A stretch of DNA of 64,000 nt from Flavobacterium oreochromis (GCF_019565455.1 NZ_CP067377.1:1054001-1118000); one strand, 5' to 3'; positions 36,683 to 47,760 are shown, counted from the first letter of the stretch. Notes: a model not told the origin generated them from the letters alone. Made by a program: numbers and translations.

Positions 36683-38809
36683 ATGACAAATATCGAATTT
36701 ATTAGTAAAACGGTTACTACTGCCGCAAAAAATATTCAAAATACACTAGATTTACTTTCGCAAGATTGTACCATCCCTTTTATTGCCCGTTATCGAAAAG
36801 ATACCACAGGAAATCTTGATGAGGTGGTTATTGAACAAATTGCAAAACTTAATAAACAATATGACGAAATTGTAAAACGTAAAGAAAGTGTTTTAAAATC
36901 GATAGAGGAACAAAATGCTTTAACTCCCGAATTGAAACATAAGATAGAAGCCAGTTTTGATCTTCAGGAAATTGAAGATTTATATTTGCCTTATAAAAAG
37001 AAAAAGAAAACCAAAGCCGATGTGGCTCGTGAAAATGGTTTAGAGCCTTTAGCAAAAATTATGATGAGTCAACGTAATGACGATATCGAATTTTTAGCTT
37101 CTAAGTATTTGAATGATAAAGTAGCCAATGAAGAAGAAGCACTTCAAGGGGCTCGTGATATTATAGCCGAGTGGATTAACGAAAATATCTTTATTCGTAA
37201 AAACTTACGTAGAATGTTTCAGCGCAAAGCCGAAATTACTACAAAAGTGGTGAAGACTAAAAAGACGATCCCGAAGCCCAAAAGTACAGTCAATATTTCG
37301 ATTGGGCAGAACCTATTACAAAAGCACCATCGCACCGTTTGTTAGCCATGTTACGTGCCGAAGCCGAAGGTTTTGTAAAATTGAATGTTGAAATAGAAAA
37401 GGAAGAAGCCATCCATTTTATTGAAGATAATATTATTAAAGGAAATAACGATACTACGCCACATATTGAATTAGCTATTAAAGATTCGTATAAGCGATTA
37501 TTAGAACCTGCCATTTCTAACGAAACCTTACAGGAAGCAAAAAGAAAAAGCCGATATTAAAGCGATCGATGTTTTTTCACAAAATTTAAGTCAGTTATTA
37601 CTAGCTCCGCCTTTAGGAGAAAAACGCATTTTAGCCATCGATCCAGGATTTAGAACAGGTTGTAAAGTAGTGTGTCTGGACGAGCAGGGCGATTTGTTAT
37701 ACAACGAAACTATTTTTCCGCATGCGCCTCAAAATGAAACGGCAATGGCGATGAAAAAAATAAAATCGATGGTCAATGCTTATAACATAGAAGCCATCTC
37801 AATAGGTAACGGAACTGCCAGTCGTGAAACCGAATTTTTCATCAAAAAAATTGCGTTCGATAAGCCCGTACAAGTATTTGTAGTTTCAGAAGCGGGAGCT
37901 TCGGTATATTCGGCCTCAAAAATTGCTCGTGACGAATTTCCTAACTATGATGTAACCGTTCGTGGTGCGGTATCTATTGGACGAAGATTATCGGACCCCT
38001 TGGCTGAATTAGTAAAAATTGACCCCAAGTCAATAGGAGTAGGGCAGTACCAACACGATGTGGATCAAACCAAATTGAAAGACGAACTAGATACCACCGT
38101 AGTGCGTTGTGTAAACTCGGTAGGGATTAATATCAACACAGCTAGTAAATCGTTGTTGAGTTATGTTTCAGGAATAGGCGAAAAAATGGCAGAAAATATT
38201 GTAGCCTATCGTTCTGAAAATGGTGCTTTTGAAGAACGAAGTCAGTTAAAAAAAGTACCTCGTTTAGGCGATAAAGCCTTCCAACAAGCAGCGGCTTTTA
38301 TCCGAATAAAAGAAGGTAAAAACCCATTAGATAATTCGGCAGTACACCCAGAATCGTACAAAATGGTCGAAAAAATGGCCAAAGATTTAGGAATAAAAGT
38401 AGCCGAATTAATTGGCAACAAAGAAAAAATAGATAAGATAAAACCTGAAAATTACACCACACCTGATGTGGGAATTTTAGGAATTAAAGATATTTTAAAA
38501 GAATTATTAAAACCAGGATTGGATCCAAGAAAGGCGGCTAAAGTTTTTGAATTTGACCCGAATGTAAAAACCATCGCCGATGTACGCAGCGGAATGATTC
38601 TTCCAGGTATAGTGAATAACATTACGGCTTTTGGTTGTTTTGTCGATATAGGTATCAAAGAAAGTGGATTGGTTCATATCTCCCAATTGAAAGAAGGCTA
38701 TGTAGCTGATGTAAACGAAGTAGTAAAACTCCACCAACACGTACAAGTAAAAATCGTTGAGGTAGATGAAGCTAGGAAGAGAATCCAGTTGACAATGATT
38801 TTATCATAA
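36683..38809 (+). CDS. tex: Tex-type RNA-binding transcription accessory protein (two frameshifts)
   Basis: 708 residues when repaired. N-terminal helical part (IPFIARYRKDTTGNLDEVVI, LYLPYKKKKKTKADVARENG), YqgF-type nuclease-like domain (ILAIDPGFRTGCKVVCLDEQ), helix-hairpin-helix (ASKSLLSYVSGIGEKMAENI) and C-terminal S1 domain (GIVNNITAFGCFVDIGIKES). Tex binds RNA and affects transcription elongation. Two breaks: one A missing at 37259-37263 (corrected text KKDDPEAQKYSQYFDWAEP) and one A extra at 37539-37543 (corrected EAKEKADIKAIDVFSQN). The two cancel, so overall length is normal. The base composition here is less AT-rich than nearby genes. Confidence 0.92.
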
Positions 38810-38814
38810 GTAAC

Positions 38815-38946
38815 AAGAGGCTATTCAAAAAATAAAAAACTAACATGTTTGTCACTCCGACGTAAGGAGGAGTCTTATAATCACATTATGTGATTTTATT
38901 GCTCTGGTCGAAATGACAAGCATACTGTTTAGGATAGCCTCTTTTT
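38815..38946. repeat. nested palindromic intergenic repeat (REP/MITE-like) acting as terminator
   Basis: Outer inverted repeat AAGAGGCTAT (38815-38824) and ATAGCCTCTT (38934-38943), followed by a T-run. Inner inverted repeat TGTCACTCCGAC (38850-38861 region) and GTCGAAATGACA (38907-38918), with ATCACATTATGTGAT at the centre. The TGTCATTTCGAC-type arms resemble dispersed intergenic repeats common in Flavobacterium genomes. It lies right after tex and can end its transcript. Confidence 0.75.
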
Positions 38947-39011
38947 TACCTATTTAGTTAAATAATTTTAGTAAAAGTATGATAATATTACAGGCTTTTA
39001 AGATATTCTTT

Positions 39012-40476
39012 TTATTTGATTTCTTTACGTTTTAAACGGTTTCTTCTAAATATTCTGTAAAAAATAATATTTAAAGCTAGGTAAATAAATAATACTGCAA
39101 ATGTTGTTAATTGAGTTTGTTCTTGATAAGAAATGTTTAAAATGCCTATAAAAAGTATTGCATTTAAACCAATCATCTGTAAATAACTTTTGCTAAAAGG
39201 TAATATATTATATTTTACATAAACATAATAAGTTTTAAAAATGTTATATAATACTATGGAAGTAGTAGAACTGATTGCAACACCTAATAAACCTAATGCT
39301 GTAAATTTTAAAAAATAAATTACCATAATTAAATTTAATATTAATAAAATACCTACAATTAGTAAATTGAATTTAAAATATTTAGAATAAGCAATAATTT
39401 CACTATTAAAACCAGTAGCTACATTACTAAAAGCCCCTAAACATAAAATCCAAACAATAGTTTCTATATTTAAAAACTGATTTTGTGGATCCAGTGTATG
39501 TTTTATATAAGGTAAACTAATTAAAATAATACCTATAAATATTAAAGAATAAAAAGAGGCATGATAAGTAGAACTTTTATATAATCGGCTTAATAGATAG
39601 ATTTTCTTTTTAAAAGTAACTTTGAAATAGCTACACCATAAATAGCGTTTATACCAGTGGCATGCATAAAAATGATAGAAGCTAAGGTTGTTAAGATGGA
39701 ATATAAACCATTTTCACTCATAGACAAGTAGCTAGGAACGATAATGTTATCAATCTTATTAATTAATAATAAAGCAAAAGAGCCTAAGAAACTAAAGAAG
39801 CAATATTCAAAAAAGTCTTTTACACTAACTTTTTCAAATAAAAAATAATATTTTAGAGAGAAATTTGTAGTAGTTTCTTTTGTTACATAAAAGTGCATAA
39901 TAAATGTTAACACTGCATAACAAATCACATAAAGTAAAAGAAGTTCATTATTAGGAATAACTTTTATATAGTTTAAATAGAAAAGAATAGGTAAAAATAA
40001 ACGAGGAATAACTTTTTCTAGAATTATTACAAAACTTACTTTATTATAAATAATAGATACACTTTTAGTTAAATCTATTAACGCTAAGATTAAACCTAGG
40101 ATAAGACCAAATTCATAATAAGTAACATTATTAAAAGGTTTAACTTTATTTATTATGAAAAGGCCTATAAAAAAAAATGAAAAAATTCCAACCGATATCA
40201 ATAAAGAAATTCCATGTAATTTAGGAACATGGAACTTCTCGAAATAAGGTGTAAATTTTACTAAGCCTTGTGCTAATCCAAAAAGGAAAAAAAGGGGAAA
40301 ACAAAATAACCTATGGTTTCTATATATTTAATTTCACCTAATATACTAAGAGATTTAGGAAATAGAAAAAAACCAGCTATTATACTTAGGATTAATCCTA
40401 AGTAATTTGCTGTAGAATACCAGTATAGTTTTATCTTTCTACTGTTGTTAAGGGTCTTTGGGGCTAAAAAATACAT
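39012..40476 (-). CDS. polysaccharide flippase-like membrane protein (two frameshifts)
   Basis: 488 residues after repair. Hydrophobic throughout with about 12-14 helices. It opens with LNNSRKIKLYWYSTANYLGL and includes KIDNIIVPSYLSMSENGLYS and YSILTTLASIIFMHATGINA, the pattern of Wzx/MATE-like O-antigen or teichoic-acid flippases. As written it is in three pieces: one base missing in the A-run 40287-40293 and one missing in the T-run 39607-39611. Correction joins all pieces without internal stops. It would flip a lipid-linked glycan across the inner membrane; the glycan is unknown. No sugar-transfer genes are adjacent. Confidence 0.75.
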
Positions 40477-40479
40477 GAT

Positions 40480-41436
40480 TTACAGACTGAAATTAAATAG
40501 TTTACCTAACCAAGTCCTTTTTTCAGCACTTTTTATAGAGTCGCGTCCTGTTATAATAAGATTTTGGATGTATTCGTCCATAGTACGATTGCGCTCTTCT
40601 AAGAAATTATTTAAAAATAGAATACCACCTGATTCTCCTTTTTTAGCTTCTATTATTCTGATCTCTTCATATAAAGGGATAATAAATTTAGCTAAAATAG
40701 CATTATTAACTCCTGATAATTTTACTGTAATATCAGTAGTTTTATCATCAACTATAGTAGGTATAAAGTCAGCAATAGCCCAAACAAATTTGCCATTATA
40801 GGTAACAAATTTTAAAATTTTAGTATTCCTTTCAGCTGCTTTATTATCTTCAAGTATTAGTTTTTCAATAGATTTAGGTATATCAGGATGAAGTATTGAA
40901 TTAAAGCTTTTACCCATTAAGTCTTTGTTTTCAAAGCTTGATACTTCTGTAAAAAATGCGTTTACATACTCAATCTCACTATTAGGTAAAATTTTTATTA
41001 CTAATGTATTGCTTTTGTCCCAAGGAGCGGCATCGTCTAGTAATTTTATTGGAATTTCTCTTTCTACTACTTTCGTGACACCAATGTTTAATTTATTTTC
41101 GGCTTCATTTAAAAGTGTTACGATTTCTTCTGAAGTACTAGAAAGATCTATGAATAATTCTTCTGCGATTGCTTTATTGCCTAATTTATTTTCAAGATAA
41201 ATTTCTTTAGCAAGTTTATGAAGTTTAATGTGTTTTACATCAAATTTTTGAAGTTCTTCTAATTCTCCAAATTCATCACGTCCTTCTGATTCATACCATT
41301 TTCCTAAACGGCATTGTAAGTGTGAAACAATTTCGCTTTCGGCTAATTCAACTTTACCGTCTAACAAATCTCTCATCTTGTGCATCCAACCTAAATGGTC
41401 TAAACGTCCTTGTTCAAAGCTAATTTTCATTTCCAT
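40480..41436 (-). CDS. CZB (zinc-binding) plus PAS domain sensor protein
   Basis: 318 residues, soluble. The first 120 residues match the chemoreceptor zinc-binding domain: DHLGWMHKMRDLLDGK (His ligand near 14), CRLGKWYESEG (Cys ligand near 42) and the later VKHIKLHKLAKEIYLENK (His ligands). Residues about 140-260 are PAS-like (LPNSEIEYVNAFFTEVSSFE, GKSFNSILHPDIPKSIEK). CZB domains sense zinc or oxidants, often in chemotaxis, but no chemoreceptor signalling domain is present. It probably signals through a separate partner, perhaps to gliding or a diguanylate-type system; that part is inference. It ends four bases from the flippase start. Confidence 0.8.
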   Translation of the reverse strand: MEMKISFEQGRLDHLGWMHKMRDLLDGKVELAESEIVSHLQCRLGKWYESEGRDEFGELEELQKFDVKHIKLHKLAKEIYLENKLGNKAIAEELFIDLSSTSEEIVTLLNEAENKLNIGVTKVVEREIPIKLLDDAAPWDKSNTLVIKILPNSEIEYVNAFFTEVSSFENKDLMGKSFNSILHPDIPKSIEKLILEDNKAAERNTKILKFVTYNGKFVWAIADFIPTIVDDKTTDITVKLSGVNNAILAKFIIPLYEEIRIIEAKKGESGGILFLNNFLEERNRTMDEYIQNLIITGRDSIKSAEKRTWLGKLFNFSL

Positions 41437-42073
41437 ATCAAGTAATTATTTAGTTTTTTAGTACAAAAATAATCATTAAAAATATTGTCTTAAAATCTTC
41501 AAGTTAGTTTTATTATAAATTCATTAAACAGGTTATTTGTTATTATTATAATCAAAATTTCCTAGAAAAAACCATTTATTTATTTTTAACGATATTCTGC
41601 TGATAGTTTAAATTTATATTTATTTTTTAATTTAAATTGTAATTTTAAATCATCTTTTGTTTACTATTCGTTTAATTTAAGAAAAACGAATGAAAAAAAT
41701 CAAATTTTAAAAAATATTTTCCTTTTTCAAAATTTGATTTCATTTTTTTCAAACATTACCTTTTTTATCCTTTTTATCATTCTATTTTGTTAATTAAATT
41801 AGTGAAAACATCTTTTTAATTCACTTGTGTTATATTTTTTTATTGTTATGATTCTGTTAAGCAAACAATAAAACGAGATGAGATATGTGTTTCAATTTAT
41901 TTTATCTCATGGTCTTTTTATTTTAGAATTTATATGAGTAATTAATTACATATAGTTTTAAGTATAGATAATTATTTGTTTTTATTTTTACTATAAGGAT
42001 AAAATGTTTATAAATATATTTATTTTAAAGATATTGTATCTTTTAATTTATATATTTGCAAAAAAAATAATCT
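41437..42073. other. AT-rich spacer upstream of the arginine operon
   Basis: About 640 bases between divergent genes. Beyond the promoter box at 42051 I see no gene. A repeated AAAATTTGATTTCATTTTTTT-type A/T mix occurs around 41700-41760. An arginine-responsive operator may be here, but I cannot pick a convincing palindrome. Confidence 0.5.
42051..42058 (+). promoter_or_regulatory. -7 box of the arginine operon
   Basis: TATATTTG is an exact TAnnTTTG box, 15 bases before the GNAT start codon, so the leader is very short. Confidence 0.7.
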
Positions 42074-42646
42074 ATGTTTAGTATCCAAATTGCAAATAAT
42101 AACCATATTCAATTTGCTGAAATTATATCTAATGAAATGGAATCATCAGCTAAAGTTAGAGGTACAGGTATTGCTAAACGATCAGCTGAATATATTGAAG
42201 AGAAAATTCTAGAAGGAAAAGCTGTTATTGCATTATCAGATAATATGGAATGGGCTGGATTTTGTTATATAGAAACTTGGCAAAATCAACAATATGTAGC
42301 CAATTCAGGTTTAATAGTTTCTCCTAAATTTCGTAAAAGTGGATTAGCACGAAAAATAAAGGCTAAAATTTTTCAATTATCTAAAGCAAAATATCCTAAT
42401 TCAAAAATTTTTGGATTAACTACTGGTTTAGCTGTTATGCGTATTAATTCTCAATTAGGTTATGAGCCGGTAACATATTCAGAACTTACAACTGATGAAA
42501 AATTTTGGAAAGGGTGCGAAAGCTGCATCAATTTTGAAATTCTTAAAAATAAAGATTATACAAATTGTTTATGTACAGCTATGCTGTATGATAATAATAT
42601 AAAAAAAGAAAAAAATGCAAAAAAAGAAGATCGTATTAGCTTATAG
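42074..42646 (+). CDS. GNAT N-acetyltransferase heading the arginine operon
   Basis: 190 residues. GNAT fold: acetyl-CoA loop around VSPKFRKSGLARKIKAKIF (the R/Q-x-x-G-x-G/A type motif) and FGLTTGLAVMRINSQLGYEP near the end. In Bacteroidota, a GNAT protein often leads the arg genes and is thought to supply the first, N-acylating step on glutamate that argA or argJ provides elsewhere; that role is inference from position. It overlaps argG by 32 bases, so the two are coupled. Confidence 0.85.
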   Translation: MFSIQIANNNHIQFAEIISNEMESSAKVRGTGIAKRSAEYIEEKILEGKAVIALSDNMEWAGFCYIETWQNQQYVANSGLIVSPKFRKSGLARKIKAKIFQLSKAKYPNSKIFGLTTGLAVMRINSQLGYEPVTYSELTTDEKFWKGCESCINFEILKNKDYTNCLCTAMLYDNNIKKEKNAKKEDRISL

Positions 42647-43820
42647 TGGAGGGTTAGATACAACGTATTGCGCAGTGTATCTAACTAAAGTTAAAAATTA
42701 TGAAGTACATGCAGTAACAGTTAATACAGGTGCTTTTGATAAAAAAGAAATAGAATCTTTAAGAGAAAAAGCATTGCAATGTGGCGCTTCTTCTTATACC
42801 TGTATAGATGTTCGTAGAGAATATTATGATGATTGCATAAAATATTTGATTTATGGAAACATATTAAAAAACGCTATATACCCATTAAGTGTTAGTGCTG
42901 AAAGAGCAATTCAAGCAAAAAGTATTGCTGAATATGCAATTCAAAAGGGAATCGATACAATAGCTCATGGAAGCACAGGAGCAGGAAATGATCAAGTACG
43001 TTTTGATATGATTTTTAATCATTTATTGCCAAATGTTGAAATCATTACTCCAATAAGAGATCAGAAATTAAGTAGAGAAGCTGAGATTGAATTTTTAAAA
43101 TCATATGGTATAGGTTTTAATTTTGAAAAAGCAGCATACAGTATAAACAAAGGTTTATGGGGAACTTCCGTGGGAGGAAAAGAAACCTTGACTTCAGCAC
43201 AAAATTTACCCAAAGAAGCTTGGCCTACACCAGTTTCAGCTCTAGAATCATCTGATATTATATTAACTTTTAAAGAAGGAGAACTAATAGCAGTAAATAC
43301 TATTAGTTTTGAACACCCATCAATTGCTATTGAATATTTACAACAAATTGCACAACCATTCGGAATAGGCAGACATATTCATGTAGGCGATACAATTATA
43401 GGAATAAAAGGAAGAGTCGGATTTGAAGCTGCAGCACCTGAGCTAATTATAAAAGCACATCATTTATTAGAAAAACATACATTAACTAAATGGCAATTAT
43501 TCTGGAAAGAACAATTAGCAAATTGGTATGGAAACTGGTTGCATGAAGGTCAAATATTAGATCCAACAATGCGAGATATAGAAGTTTTTTTTAGAAATAC
43601 TCAAAAGAATGTTACAGGAGATGTATACATAACATTACATCATTATCGCTATGAACTTAATGGTATTAATAGTCCATTTGACTTAATGTCCGAAAAATTT
43701 GGTTCATATGGAGAAATTAACAATGGATGGAGTGGAGAAGATGTAAAAGGATTTACAAAAATATTTGGAAATCAAACCTCAATATACCATCAGGTACTGA
43801 AAGACAATCAGAAAGGATAG
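42615..43820 (+). CDS. argG: argininosuccinate synthase
   Basis: 401 residues. Joins citrulline and aspartate using ATP. P-loop-like motif AYSGGLDTTYC near residues 9-19, then HGSTGAGNDQVRFD and YSINKGLWGTSVGGKE, all family signatures. The gene begins inside the last codons of the GNAT gene and is followed 34 bases later by argC. Uninterrupted here, unlike argD and argH. Confidence 0.95.
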   Translation: MQKKKIVLAYSGGLDTTYCAVYLTKVKNYEVHAVTVNTGAFDKKEIESLREKALQCGASSYTCIDVRREYYDDCIKYLIYGNILKNAIYPLSVSAERAIQAKSIAEYAIQKGIDTIAHGSTGAGNDQVRFDMIFNHLLPNVEIITPIRDQKLSREAEIEFLKSYGIGFNFEKAAYSINKGLWGTSVGGKETLTSAQNLPKEAWPTPVSALESSDIILTFKEGELIAVNTISFEHPSIAIEYLQQIAQPFGIGRHIHVGDTIIGIKGRVGFEAAAPELIIKAHHLLEKHTLTKWQLFWKEQLANWYGNWLHEGQILDPTMRDIEVFFRNTQKNVTGDVYITLHHYRYELNGINSPFDLMSEKFGSYGEINNGWSGEDVKGFTKIFGNQTSIYHQVLKDNQKG

Positions 43821-43854
43821 ATTATATATAGACCAGTCAGTTTTTAAAAGGATA

Positions 43855-44814
43855 ATGAAAATTAAAGTTGGAATCATAGGTGGAGCAGGTTATACAGCGG
43901 GGGAATTATTAAGACTATTAATAAATCATCCACATGTAGAAATTAGATTTATACATAGTAAAAGTAATGCTGATAAATTCCTTTATCATGTACATGATGA
44001 TCTTTTTGGTGAAACAGACTTAAAGTTTTCAAATACTTTTAATTCAGATATAGATCTTGTCTTTTTATGCGTTTCTCATAATGAAGCAGAAAAATTAGTA
44101 AGTCAGTTCCCTTCTTCTGTTAAAATTATTGATTTAAGTCAAGATCACAGAATTAATGGAAAACATTCATTCGTATATGGCTTACCAGAATTAAATAAAG
44201 AACGTATTAAAACAGCTAATTATATAGCTAATCCAGGTTGTTTTGCTACGGCAATTCAATTAGCTCTTTTACCATTAGCGAAATCAGAATTATTACATGG
44301 TGATTTATATGCTTCCTGTACAACAGGTTCAACAGGTGCAGGACAGTCATTAGTAGAAACATCACATTTTAGTTGGAGACAAAATAACTTATCTGTTTAT
44401 AAAGCTTTTACGCATCAACATTTATTAGAAATTAATCAAAGTTTATTACAACTCTATAAAAATTATACAGGAAGACTGCATATTTTACCGCAACGAGGTT
44501 CTTTTACTAGAGGAATTTTGGCTTGTATTACCTTAAAATCTGATAAAGCTTTATCAGATTTACAAGCATTATATGAGAGCACATATAAAGATGAAGCATT
44601 TGTGTTTTTAACACCTAATGGCTGTCATTTAAAGCAGGTTGTAAACACAAATAAATGTTTGTTATATCTAGAAAAAAATGAAGATAACCTATTAATAGTT
44701 AGTGTTATTGATAATTTATTAAAAGGAGCTTCAGGTCAAGCAGTACAAAATATGAATTTAATGTTTGGTTTACCTGAAACAATAGGTTTAAAATTAAAAC
44801 CAAGCGCATTTTAA
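43855..44814 (+). CDS. argC: N-acyl-gamma-glutamyl-phosphate reductase
   Basis: 319 residues. NADPH-dependent reduction of N-acylglutamyl phosphate to the semialdehyde. Rossmann motif GIIGGAGYTAGELLRLL at residues 6-22; active-site cysteine in IANPGCFATAIQLALLP; catalytic-region motif FTHQHLLEINQ and GRLHILPQRGSFTRGI. argD follows 11 bases after the stop. Confidence 0.95.
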   Translation: MKIKVGIIGGAGYTAGELLRLLINHPHVEIRFIHSKSNADKFLYHVHDDLFGETDLKFSNTFNSDIDLVFLCVSHNEAEKLVSQFPSSVKIIDLSQDHRINGKHSFVYGLPELNKERIKTANYIANPGCFATAIQLALLPLAKSELLHGDLYASCTTGSTGAGQSLVETSHFSWRQNNLSVYKAFTHQHLLEINQSLLQLYKNYTGRLHILPQRGSFTRGILACITLKSDKALSDLQALYESTYKDEAFVFLTPNGCHLKQVVNTNKCLLYLEKNEDNLLIVSVIDNLLKGASGQAVQNMNLMFGLPETIGLKLKPSAF

Positions 44815-44825
44815 TTGTGTAAATA

Positions 44826-45968
44826 ATGAAAGAAAATTTAATAGAAATGAATATGTTTGATGTATATTCCGTTTCAGATATTGAAATTGTTAAAGCATTA
44901 GGTTCTAATTTATGGGATAAAAAGGAAATCAATATCTTGATTTGTATGGAGGTCATGCTGTGATATCAGTAGGACATACACACCCTTATTATGTTTCATC
45001 TTTAACAGCTCAATTACAAAAAATAGGTTTTTATTCTAATTCAATTATTATTAATCAACAAAAAGAATTAGCTAAAAAACTAGGTAAGATATCAGGTTAT
45101 ACAGATTATCAATTGTTTTTATGTAACTCAGGAGCAGAAGCAAATGAAAATGCTTTTAAATTAGCTTCATTCCATAATAAACGCAAAAAGATTATTGCTT
45201 TTAAAGAGTCCTTTCATGGTAGAACTTCACTTGCAGTTGCCTGTACAGATAACCCAGCAATTGTAGCACCTGTAAATGAAAATGATCAGATTACTTTTTT
45301 ACCATTAAATGATATTATAGCTTTTGACCATGCTGTAAATGATCAAGTTTGTTGTGTTATTATAGAAGGAATTCAAGGAGTAGCTGGAATACAAATTCCA
45401 GAAAAATATTTTCTAAGTCATGTAGCACAAAAATGTAAAGAATTAGGGATCATATTAATATTAGATGAAATACAGTCAGGTTATGGTAGAACAGGAAAGT
45501 TTTTTGCACATCAATACACTGATGTTAAACCTGATATTATTACAGTAGCAAAGGGAATGGGAAACGGATTTCCAATAGCAGGTCTTTTAATTAACCCAGA
45601 AATCAAACCTAAAAAGAAATGTTAGGAACTACTTTTGGAGGAAATTATTTAGCTTGTGCTGCTGGTTTAGCTGTTTTAGAAATAATTGAAAAAGAAAAAC
45701 TATTATTAAATGCACAAGAAATGGGAGCGTATTTGAAAGAGCATTTAAAAAAAATATCTAAAATAAAAGAAGTAAGAGGTATAGGATTAATGATAGCTAT
45801 AGAACTCTATGAACCTTCCGCAGCAGTACGAAAAAAATATTAGAAGAGTTTAAAATTTTTATAGGAACAGCTAGTAATAAAAATACATTGCGAATACTAC
45901 CTTCACTAGCAATTACAAAGAACGAATTAGACTTATTTATTACGGCTTTATCAATTGTTTTAAATTAA
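44826..45968 (+). CDS. argD: acetylornithine/succinylornithine aminotransferase (three frameshifts)
   Basis: PLP enzyme making N-acylornithine. Repaired length is 381 residues. Motifs: YGGHAVISVGHTHPYYVSSL, LCNSGAEANENAFKLASFHN (PLP phosphate loop), FKESFHGRTSLAVACTD, LILDEIQSGYGRTGKFFAHQ (aspartate for PLP nitrogen) and TVAKGMGNGFPIAGL (the PLP lysine). Breaks: one A missing at 44929-44933, 45611-45615 and 45831-45837. Repaired junctions read LGSNLWDKKGNQYLDLYGG, IKPKKEMLGTTFGG and AAVRKKILEEFKIF. An ATG at 44847 (MNMFDVY) may be the real start. Three breaks in one gene could mean real loss, but all lie in A-runs. Confidence 0.85.
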
Positions 45969-46035
45969 AATTCCTTACCATTTGTTTCATATTTAAAATA
46001 GATTAGAAACAAATCAAATTTTAAAATATAAAAAA

Positions 46036-46983
46036 ATGAAGCATTTTACATCAATACACGATATAAAAGATCCTATTTCCTTAATAAATCAAGCAATTGA
46101 ATTAAAGGATAATACAAAACAATTATCAATAGGTAAGAATAAAACAATTGGATTATTATTTTTTAATTCAAGTTTAAGAACTAGAATGAGCACACAAAAA
46201 GCAGCTCAAAATTTAGGTATGGAAGTAATGCTCCTTAATGTTACAAATGATAGTTGGGCATTAGAATACGAAGAAGGAGCAGTTATGAACGGTAATACAA
46301 TAGAGCACATAAAGGATGCAGCAACAGTAATGGGATTATATTGTGATATTTTAGCGATCCGTTGTTTTCCAAACCTTCAAAATAAAGAAGAAGATTATCA
46401 AGATAAAATTATTAATCAATTTATTCAGTACGCAAAAGTTCCTATAGTCAGTTTAGAATCAGCTACACGACATCCATTACAAAGTCTCGCTGATATGATG
46501 ACCATTCAAGAACATAAAAATAAAATTAAGCCTAAAATAGTTTTGACTTGGGCTCCTCATATTAAGCCTATTCCACAAGTAGTAGCTAATTCATTTGCTG
46601 AATGGACACTAGCCTGTGGTTATGATTTAACAATTACGCATCCTAAAGATTATGAATTAAGTCAAGAATTTACAAAAGGTGCAAGAATAGAATATGATCA
46701 AGAAAGAGCATTACAAGATGCTGACTTTGTCTATGTGAAAAATTGGTCATCCTATACAAATTATGGTAAAGTATTACCTGTTCAAGAAAATTGGATGTTA
46801 ACAAATCAAAAATTGAATGTTACTAATTCAGCAAAAATCATGCATTGTTTACCAGTAAGAAGAAATGTAGAATTATCAGATGAAGTTTTAGATAGTAAAA
46901 ATTCTTTGATTTTGGAACAAGCTCAAAATAGAGTATATGCAGCACAAATAGTATTAAAAAAAATACTGGAAACAAATTTTTAA
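46036..46983 (+). CDS. argF': N-acyl-L-ornithine carbamoyltransferase
   Basis: 315 residues. Transfers the carbamoyl group to N-acetyl- or N-succinylornithine, the Bacteroidota version of the ornithine transcarbamylase step. The carbamoyl-phosphate motif reads SLRTRMSTQKAAQ (classical STRT form changed to SLRT), followed by NGNTIEHIKDAATVMGLY in the region that accepts the acylated substrate. Other landmarks are ATRHPLQSLADMMTI and the C-terminal HCLPVRRNVELSDEV. I cannot decide between acetyl and succinyl substrate from sequence. Confidence 0.92.
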   Translation: MKHFTSIHDIKDPISLINQAIELKDNTKQLSIGKNKTIGLLFFNSSLRTRMSTQKAAQNLGMEVMLLNVTNDSWALEYEEGAVMNGNTIEHIKDAATVMGLYCDILAIRCFPNLQNKEEDYQDKIINQFIQYAKVPIVSLESATRHPLQSLADMMTIQEHKNKIKPKIVLTWAPHIKPIPQVVANSFAEWTLACGYDLTITHPKDYELSQEFTKGARIEYDQERALQDADFVYVKNWSSYTNYGKVLPVQENWMLTNQKLNVTNSAKIMHCLPVRRNVELSDEVLDSKNSLILEQAQNRVYAAQIVLKKILETNF

Positions 46984-46986
46984 GAT

Positions 46987-47760
46987 ATGATACACATCAT
47001 AAAAATAGGAGGTAACATAATTGACGACAATACTAAATTAAAGTATTTTCTTAACCGTTTTGCTAAACTAAAAGGATCTAAAATACTCATACATGGAGGA
47101 GGAAAATTAGCAACCCATTTAGCAGAGAATTTAAATATCCAACAAAAAATAATTGATGGTAGACGAGTTACTGATGTTCAAACCTTAAAAATAACAACCA
47201 TGATTTATGCTGGATTAGTAAATAAAACGATTGTAGCTAAATTACAATCTTATGCTTGTAATGCTATTGGATTAAGCGGTGTAGATGCAAATATCATTCA
47301 GTCAGTTAAAAGAACTCATCAAGACATTGATTATGGTTGGGTAGGTGATATAAAAAATGTAAATATAGAATTTTTAAAAAGTTTGATTAATAAAGGATTC
47401 GTCCCCATTATTAGTCCTATTACTCATGATGGAAAGGGTAATTTATTGAATACTAATGCTGATACTATAGCTACAGAAATAGCCATAGCTCTCTCAGAAG
47501 ACAATGAAGTAAATCTAAGATTTTCTTTTGAAAAGTTAGGAGTATTGACTGATCCAAAACAGGATAACTCATGGCTGAAGGTTTTAGATAAAGACATGTA
47601 CAATCATTTAAAACAAAAACAAATTATATCCAAAGGAATGCTTCCAAAATTAGAAAATGCTTTTAGAGCAACTCAATTAAAAACAATACAGGTAGCAATA
47701 TGTCATGCAGATTATGCCAGTGAACTAGGAGACTCATTTATTGGAACTTTAATAGTATAA
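46987..47760 (+). CDS. argB: acetylglutamate (N-acylglutamate) kinase
   Basis: 257 residues. Phosphorylates the gamma-carboxyl of N-acylglutamate. HIIKIGGNIIDD at the start, LIHGGGKLATHLAENLNI, DGRRVTDVQTLKI and the later NTNADTIATEIAIAL are amino-acid-kinase family motifs. It starts 3 bases after argF' and is followed after 3 bases by the deacylase gene, a tight operon. Confidence 0.94.
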   Translation: MIHIIKIGGNIIDDNTKLKYFLNRFAKLKGSKILIHGGGKLATHLAENLNIQQKIIDGRRVTDVQTLKITTMIYAGLVNKTIVAKLQSYACNAIGLSGVDANIIQSVKRTHQDIDYGWVGDIKNVNIEFLKSLINKGFVPIISPITHDGKGNLLNTNADTIATEIAIALSEDNEVNLRFSFEKLGVLTDPKQDNSWLKVLDKDMYNHLKQKQIISKGMLPKLENAFRATQLKTIQVAICHADYASELGDSFIGTLIV

